The notes below the pieces were generated by a model. That model saw only the letters and a program-made list of their open reading frames with translations, was not told where the DNA came from and did not search any database. 64,000 bases of DNA from an uncultured Prevotella sp. Its GTDB lineage: Bacteria > Bacteroidota > Bacteroidia > Bacteroidales > Bacteroidaceae. The DNA lies in NCBI GenBank assembly GCA_900545525.1, contig UQZX01000016.1, positions 1 through 64,000 of the forward strand, in the 5' to 3' direction. The translations under genes were made by a program, and so were the position numbers. Shown here piece after piece: positions 60,261 through 64,000 of the stretch; within the stretch, counting starts at the first letter, position 1, and each line of letters starts with the position of its first letter.

Positions 60261-60458
60261 TCATTTTGTACAGCAATAAAGTATTCCTTACTCAGCAATT
60301 AATACTGTTTCACCTCATAACGGCTACTTCCTTATGAAGCAAGGAGATATTAATTGCACTGTAAAACAGCATTAATTGCAGAGTAAGGAGTGCTCTGTTA
60401 TGAAGTAAAACAGTATCTGCTGTGAATTAAAACGATATTAATTGCCCATAAAATGGCT
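60261..60458. repeat. Nine-unit degenerate 22-bp phased array
   Basis: Successive 22-base blocks from 60261 use interchangeable half-words such as ATTAATTGC, GTAAAACAG, GAGTAAGGAG and GTTATGAAG, in both orientations. ATTAATTGC starts at 60349, 60371 and 60437, i.e. at multiples of 22. Part of 60283-60304 is the reverse complement of 60371-60388, so it can fold back. Confidence 0.65.
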
Positions 60459-60828
60459 CAAAATGATATTTTGTCGGTTGTTAAAATCGGAGGAAAATGT
60501 CACGGGAGATGTTAAAATTATCCTGTTGTTTCTTATATATTGCACATACGCCCATATATTGTGCATGTTTTATATGACATAAAGTCAATAAAAGCGAAAT
60601 TTCAATGCACATCTTATCGTTTTTGTGCAGACATCCTTTCTAAAACGAGTACAAATGTTGTATTAAAACAAGACCACGTAATTAACAGATGAAAGACATT
60701 TTAACTATTTGCAAATTCAACAAACAAGTGTGAAGTCAAATGGCAAATGCAATTCTTATGACAATATAAAATTGGCTTATTGGCAACCTTATGAGTAATA
60801 CATAAATGATATGGGATAAAATAATCTT

Positions 60829-61017
60829 TCTCTTCTTAAGAGATGTATCGGTGGGTGCAAAGTTATTAAAAATAATTTAAATACAGGGAATATTAGAATG
60901 TTAAAATGAACCGTAACAGGAACTAACACATTATTATACATCATTATTTTATATTTATATGATATATGTCATTGATAATCAGTGACTATTGCCACCGATA
61001 CATCTCTTAAGAAGAGA
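60829..61017. promoter_or_regulatory. Invertible promoter segment upstream of upxY
   Basis: Perfect 26-base inverted repeats at 60829-60854 and 60992-61017 (core TCTTAAGAAGAGA) flank 137 bases. Just inside the left repeat, the minus strand reads TAACTTTG (60865-60858), an ideal -7 element pointing leftwards, away from upxY. No TAnnTTTG is found on the plus strand of the segment. Inversion would move it beside the right repeat, pointing at upxY. Bacteroides capsule loci use the same design, with an unlinked serine recombinase; no recombinase gene is in this window. Confidence 0.82.
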
Positions 61018-61104
61018 CGTATTAAATAATGCCGCTTTTATAAGAAAGACGGTTGTAAATAGTATGGTTAAGCTATTGCAGAACTTTTCACGTTGTAAAT
61101 ATAA

Positions 61105-61139
61105 CTGCTTGATTTATAGTCATATACTAAATCAGGCAG
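61105..61139 (+). promoter_or_regulatory. Hairpin in upxY leader
   Basis: CTGCTTGATTTA (61105-61116) and TAAATCAGGCAG (61128-61139) pair over 12 bases with one G-T. It lies 27 bases before the upxY start. It could be a site for NusG-type action or affect translation. Confidence 0.55.
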
Positions 61140-61166
61140 GACTGGAAGAATTATCTGTAATTTAAG

Positions 61167-61718
61167 ATGCCGGTATTATCAGACAATGACAAGCAAGCGC
61201 GTTGGTTTGTGATGCGCGACCTGAAGCGTGCCAATGCAAAGCAGCCGGCATATAAGCTGTTTGAAGAAAAGGGCAAACGTTTTTTTACTCCCATGACATG
61301 GCGTATCGGCATGGAAGGAGGGAGGCGTGTCCGCAGACAGGTGCCGTTTGTTCCCGATTTGCTTTTTGTCTGTGACAGCCGTGAACATTTAGATACGGTT
61401 GTATTAAAGACACCGACCCTGCAATACCGTTGGTTGCGCAATACATGGCGTGAGCCGATGACCGTATCCGATGCAGAGATGAACCGTTTTATCAAGGCTG
61501 TGTCTGCCTCAGATTCTCACAAATACTATCTTCCGGAAGAGATTACTCCCGCTATGTACGGTCGCAAGATACGCATTGTCGGCGGTCCGCTCGACGGATA
61601 TGAAGGGAGCCTTATCACCCGCCGCGGCTCAAAAGTCCGCCGCCTGCTCATCGAAATCCCCAACCTTATAGCCGTAGGCATTGAGGTTAAGCCCGAGTTT
61701 ATTCAGCTTGTGGAGTGA
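61167..61718 (+). CDS. UpxY-family NusG-like transcription antiterminator
   Basis: The 183-residue protein has a NusG N-domain (about 10-110; RWFVMRDLKRANAKQPAYKLFEEKGKRFFTP in parts, then PFVPDLLFV). A KOW domain is at the end (about 130-180; YGRKIRIVGGPLDGYEG). UpxY proteins allow long polysaccharide operons to be read through. As the first gene behind an invertible promoter it marks a capsule or exopolysaccharide locus. The usual upxZ gene does not follow; a DUF4143 ATPase does. Confidence 0.92.
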   Translation: MPVLSDNDKQARWFVMRDLKRANAKQPAYKLFEEKGKRFFTPMTWRIGMEGGRRVRRQVPFVPDLLFVCDSREHLDTVVLKTPTLQYRWLRNTWREPMTVSDAEMNRFIKAVSASDSHKYYLPEEITPAMYGRKIRIVGGPLDGYEGSLITRRGSKVRRLLIEIPNLIAVGIEVKPEFIQLVE

Positions 61719-61900
61719 TATATTTTATACTAATATGTTATTCACCACCATACTTTTTTATACTTGAACTATTGTGAATTTGTAGTCCATGGTTTTTATG
61801 TGTGGCTGCCTATAAATATAGCGAAGAAAACTATTTATTAAATACCAAACGAAAAGCTACAAAAATAACGAGGATTTAGTACACCCTCAGACCTGTATCG

Positions 61901-61979
61901 TCGAAAAAATGTAAGTTTTCTCATTTTTAATCATCGAAAAAATGTAGATATTGCATTATTCTATCATCGAAAAAATGTA
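61901..61979 (+). repeat. Three TCGAAAAAATGTA repeats at 33-bp spacing
   Basis: Identical 13-base copies start at 61901, 61934 and 61967, exactly 33 bases apart. The last runs into TAATTTTG (61978-61985), a full -7 element for the ATPase gene; the others are followed by degenerate versions (TAAGTTTT and TAGATATTG). The copies may be operators or duplicated promoters. Confidence 0.85.
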
Positions 61980-62009
61980 ATTTTGCAGTTGAAGACTAAA
62001 AAATGCAGT

Positions 62010-63305
62010 ATGAAACGCAACATTTACAATGATTTACTCGCATGGAAAGAGAAACCTAACAGGAAACCATTGATGCTGTTAGGAGCGCGTCAGGTTGGGA
62101 AGACTTGGATAATGCAACATTTTGGCAAGCAAGAATATAAAACTGTAGCTTACGTAAACTGTGACGACGAGACACGAATGAAACATTTGTTCGAGTCGGA
62201 TTATGATATCGAAAGGATTCTACTCACACTGCAAGCTATCACTGGCGTAAAGATAGAGGAAGAGAACACATTGATAATCTTGGATGAGGTACAGGAAATT
62301 GCACGCGGTCTGCACAGTTTGAAGTATTTCTGCGAGAAAGCTCCCAAATATCACGTAATGGTTGCAGGCTCTCTTCTTGGCGTTACGATTGGAAAAGGTG
62401 AGTCATTCCCAGTGGGTAAAGTTGACATGCTGCAGATGTATCCTATGACGTTTGAGGAATTTGTCGAAGCTGCTGAAGGAGCAGAATGGAACGATATAAT
62501 GCGTTCACGTGACTGGAATCTTATCGAGACCATGCGTACAAAACTCATTGACCTGCTGAGACAGTACTATTATGTCGGAGGTATGCCGGAGGTAGTATCT
62601 GCATATATTACCAACAAGGACTTGGCGGAGGTGAGAACCTTACAACAAAAGATATTACAGGCTTACCGAAGGGATGTTTCCAAACATACGACTGCAAGAG
62701 AAACAATGCGGATAGGACAGGTTCTTGACTCATTGCCTTCGCAACTGGCAAAAGAGAATAAGAAGTTCATATTCGGTGCGGTAAAGAAAGGAGCAAGGGC
62801 AGCGGATTTTGAGCTTGCGATACAGTGGCTGATAGATGCTGGCATCATATATAAAGTGAACCGTATAAAAGAAGCCAAGATGCCATTGAAGTTTTATGAA
62901 GACCTGAATGCCTTTAAATTATTCTTGATAGATTGCGGATTACTGGCATGTATGGTAGACGTTCCAGCATCACAGATGTTGATAGACAACAATATATTCG
63001 TTGAGTTCAAAGGGGCTTTTACGGAGCAGTATGTATTGCAGCAAATGAAAGCCTATAATAAACATCCTTACTATTGGAGTAATGACAGGACTCCTGCCGA
63101 GATAGATTTCATAATCCAACATGAAGACCGCATACTACCGATAGAAGTCAAGGCGGAAGAGAATGTACGTTCCAAATCACTGGCACAATTCATCAAAGAC
63201 AATGACGGCCTGAAAGGTCTGCGCATATCCATGCTTGGCTATATAGACCAATCATGGATGGAGAACATCCCGCTCTTTGGGCTTGGTGCTTTCATGAGGA
63301 ATTAG
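62010..63305 (+). CDS. AAA_14/DUF4143 ATPase
   Basis: The 431-residue protein has an N-terminal AAA ATPase domain with Walker A GARQVGKT (about 27-34) and Walker B TLIILDEVQEI (about 88-98). The C-terminal DUF4143 domain follows with PAEIDFIIQ and LPIEVKAEEN (D, E-x-K), a PD-(D/E)xK-like site. Genes of this type are common, mobile and of unknown function in Bacteroidales. ATG at 62010 is chosen because the -7 element (61978-61985) lies 24 bases upstream. It interrupts the expected upxY-to-sugar-gene order. Confidence 0.88.
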   Translation: MKRNIYNDLLAWKEKPNRKPLMLLGARQVGKTWIMQHFGKQEYKTVAYVNCDDETRMKHLFESDYDIERILLTLQAITGVKIEEENTLIILDEVQEIARGLHSLKYFCEKAPKYHVMVAGSLLGVTIGKGESFPVGKVDMLQMYPMTFEEFVEAAEGAEWNDIMRSRDWNLIETMRTKLIDLLRQYYYVGGMPEVVSAYITNKDLAEVRTLQQKILQAYRRDVSKHTTARETMRIGQVLDSLPSQLAKENKKFIFGAVKKGARAADFELAIQWLIDAGIIYKVNRIKEAKMPLKFYEDLNAFKLFLIDCGLLACMVDVPASQMLIDNNIFVEFKGAFTEQYVLQQMKAYNKHPYYWSNDRTPAEIDFIIQHEDRILPIEVKAEENVRSKSLAQFIKDNDGLKGLRISMLGYIDQSWMENIPLFGLGAFMRN

Positions 63306-63747
63306 GAAAACATTACGTTTTTTTGTCGGCAAACAGGAACTTGCAAGCCAAGAAAATGGAATTATCTATTATCGGCGTTTTGCATCTTGAGAACGATTAT
63401 ATAACAGATACATAATATTATAGCTCCAGCGATTATTGGTAATTATATGTGTAATTCCGACTTGTGTGTTTAATGGTCCGGATATATCATTCTTTCAATA
63501 TGTTACGGGTTTTGTGAGTGTTAACAACTTAATTACAAGCATAAAAACATTAAATACATTTATTTTTTATATACACACAACAATCACTCAAGTTAAGGTC
63601 CAGGTATAAAGTACCGACACAATTGTATTCATGTGTAGGTAAAAAATTATATAAAAAACAGATGCCTTTTCGAATATAAGCATGTGTTTTTCAGATAAGA
63701 ACACAATAATTGCCCCTGCATATCATTCCTAAAAATTCATAATCAAC
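63306..63747 (+). other. 442-bp gap before sugar dehydrogenase
   Basis: No gene, no consensus promoter and no repeat array was found. The sequence is AT-rich. It may be the leader between the ATPase gene and the polysaccharide operon. Confidence 0.5.
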
Positions 63748-64000
63748 ATGAATAATACATATAAAATTGCCGTAGCCGGTACCGGCTATGTAGGTCTTAG
63801 TATAGCCACCCTGTTGGCTCAGCATCATCATGTGACAGCAGTGGATGTCATTCCCGAGAAAGTGGATATGATAAATCGCCGTATATCTCCGATACAGGAC
63901 GAGTATATTGAAAAGTATCTGACGGAAAAAGAACTTGACCTTATTGCCACCCTCGATGGTGCTTCGGCATACAAGGATGCCGATTATGTAGTGATAGCAG
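63748..64000 (+). CDS. UDP-glucose/GDP-mannose dehydrogenase family protein (partial, 3' end beyond window)
   Basis: The first 84 codons give a Rossmann domain: IAVAGTGYVGLSIATLLAQ (about 6-24) with G-x-G-x-x-G, then VTAVDVIPEKV and the family segment INRRISPIQDEYIEKYL, ending at DYVVIA. This opening fits UDP-glucose 6-dehydrogenase and relatives that make uronic acids for surface polysaccharide. The catalytic Cys lies outside the window. It follows upxY and the DUF4143 ATPase and is likely part of the phase-variable locus. Confidence 0.88.
   Translation, partial: MNNTYKIAVAGTGYVGLSIATLLAQHHHVTAVDVIPEKVDMINRRISPIQDEYIEKYLTEKELDLIATLDGASAYKDADYVVIA

Noticed and set aside
61901..61979. CRISPR-like repeats with 20-base spacers
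   Set aside because: Only three 13-base copies, the intervening sequence is promoter-like and similar between copies, and no cas genes are near.

Overview
The window looks like a chromosomal segment of a Bacteroidales bacterium, most likely Prevotella or a close relative. The evidence is internal. Many genes are preceded by the Bacteroidetes promoter pattern (TTTG, about 19-20 bp, TAnnTTTG). Family content is also typical of the group: an RprX/RprY two-component pair, an EF-G2-like paralogue, an UpxY-type NusG, a DUF3127 protein, a type IX secretion tail, a TonB-dependent receptor and a Bacteroidetes-type trio of YtxH, holin-X-like and small proteins. No tRNA, rRNA, transposase, integrase or CRISPR-Cas gene was seen.

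Left end (1-8.2 kb): an AT-rich, probably acquired defence island on the + strand with overlapping genes. A truncated HsdR-N-like nuclease domain and a two-helix membrane protein precede a type III restriction-modification operon. Between mod and res sit an AAA ATPase and a DUF4276 (TOPRIM-like) protein, coupled by ATGA overlaps. A winged-helix gene and the nonsense-mutated start of an AlbA_2-type ATP-binding protein close the island.

Core (8.2-59.8 kb): mostly housekeeping genes. These include def and ruvX, cysK, thrS, infC-rpmI-rplT, hemW, an EF-G2 paralogue lacking the catalytic histidine, rprXY, a TonB-dependent receptor, an SLC13-type transporter, an ABC-F protein, an M13 peptidase, tspO, and metA with a U32 peptidase. 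Further along are holA, pyrK-pyrD, rpsF-rpsR-rplI, a split ThrE exporter, coaBC, a DnaQ-type exonuclease, dnaN and rplU-rpmA. A small secreted-protein operon at 56.5-58.8 kb is accessory.

Right end (59.8-64 kb): the start of a surface-polysaccharide locus. Perfect 26-bp inverted repeats flank a 137-bp segment carrying a TAACTTTG promoter element that currently points away from the upxY-family gene, so the locus reads as phase-variable and OFF. A DUF4143 ATPase preceded by three 33-bp-spaced repeats lies between upxY and a UDP-sugar dehydrogenase that runs off the window.

Intergenic DNA is unusual. At least four gaps hold short arrays with an exact 22-bp (2 x 11) period but different sequence at each site, often able to form hairpins. 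Other gaps hold word-like low-complexity repeats of the AGTAAGG and AAGTTAAAGG types, including a perfect 52-bp inverted repeat between convergent genes.
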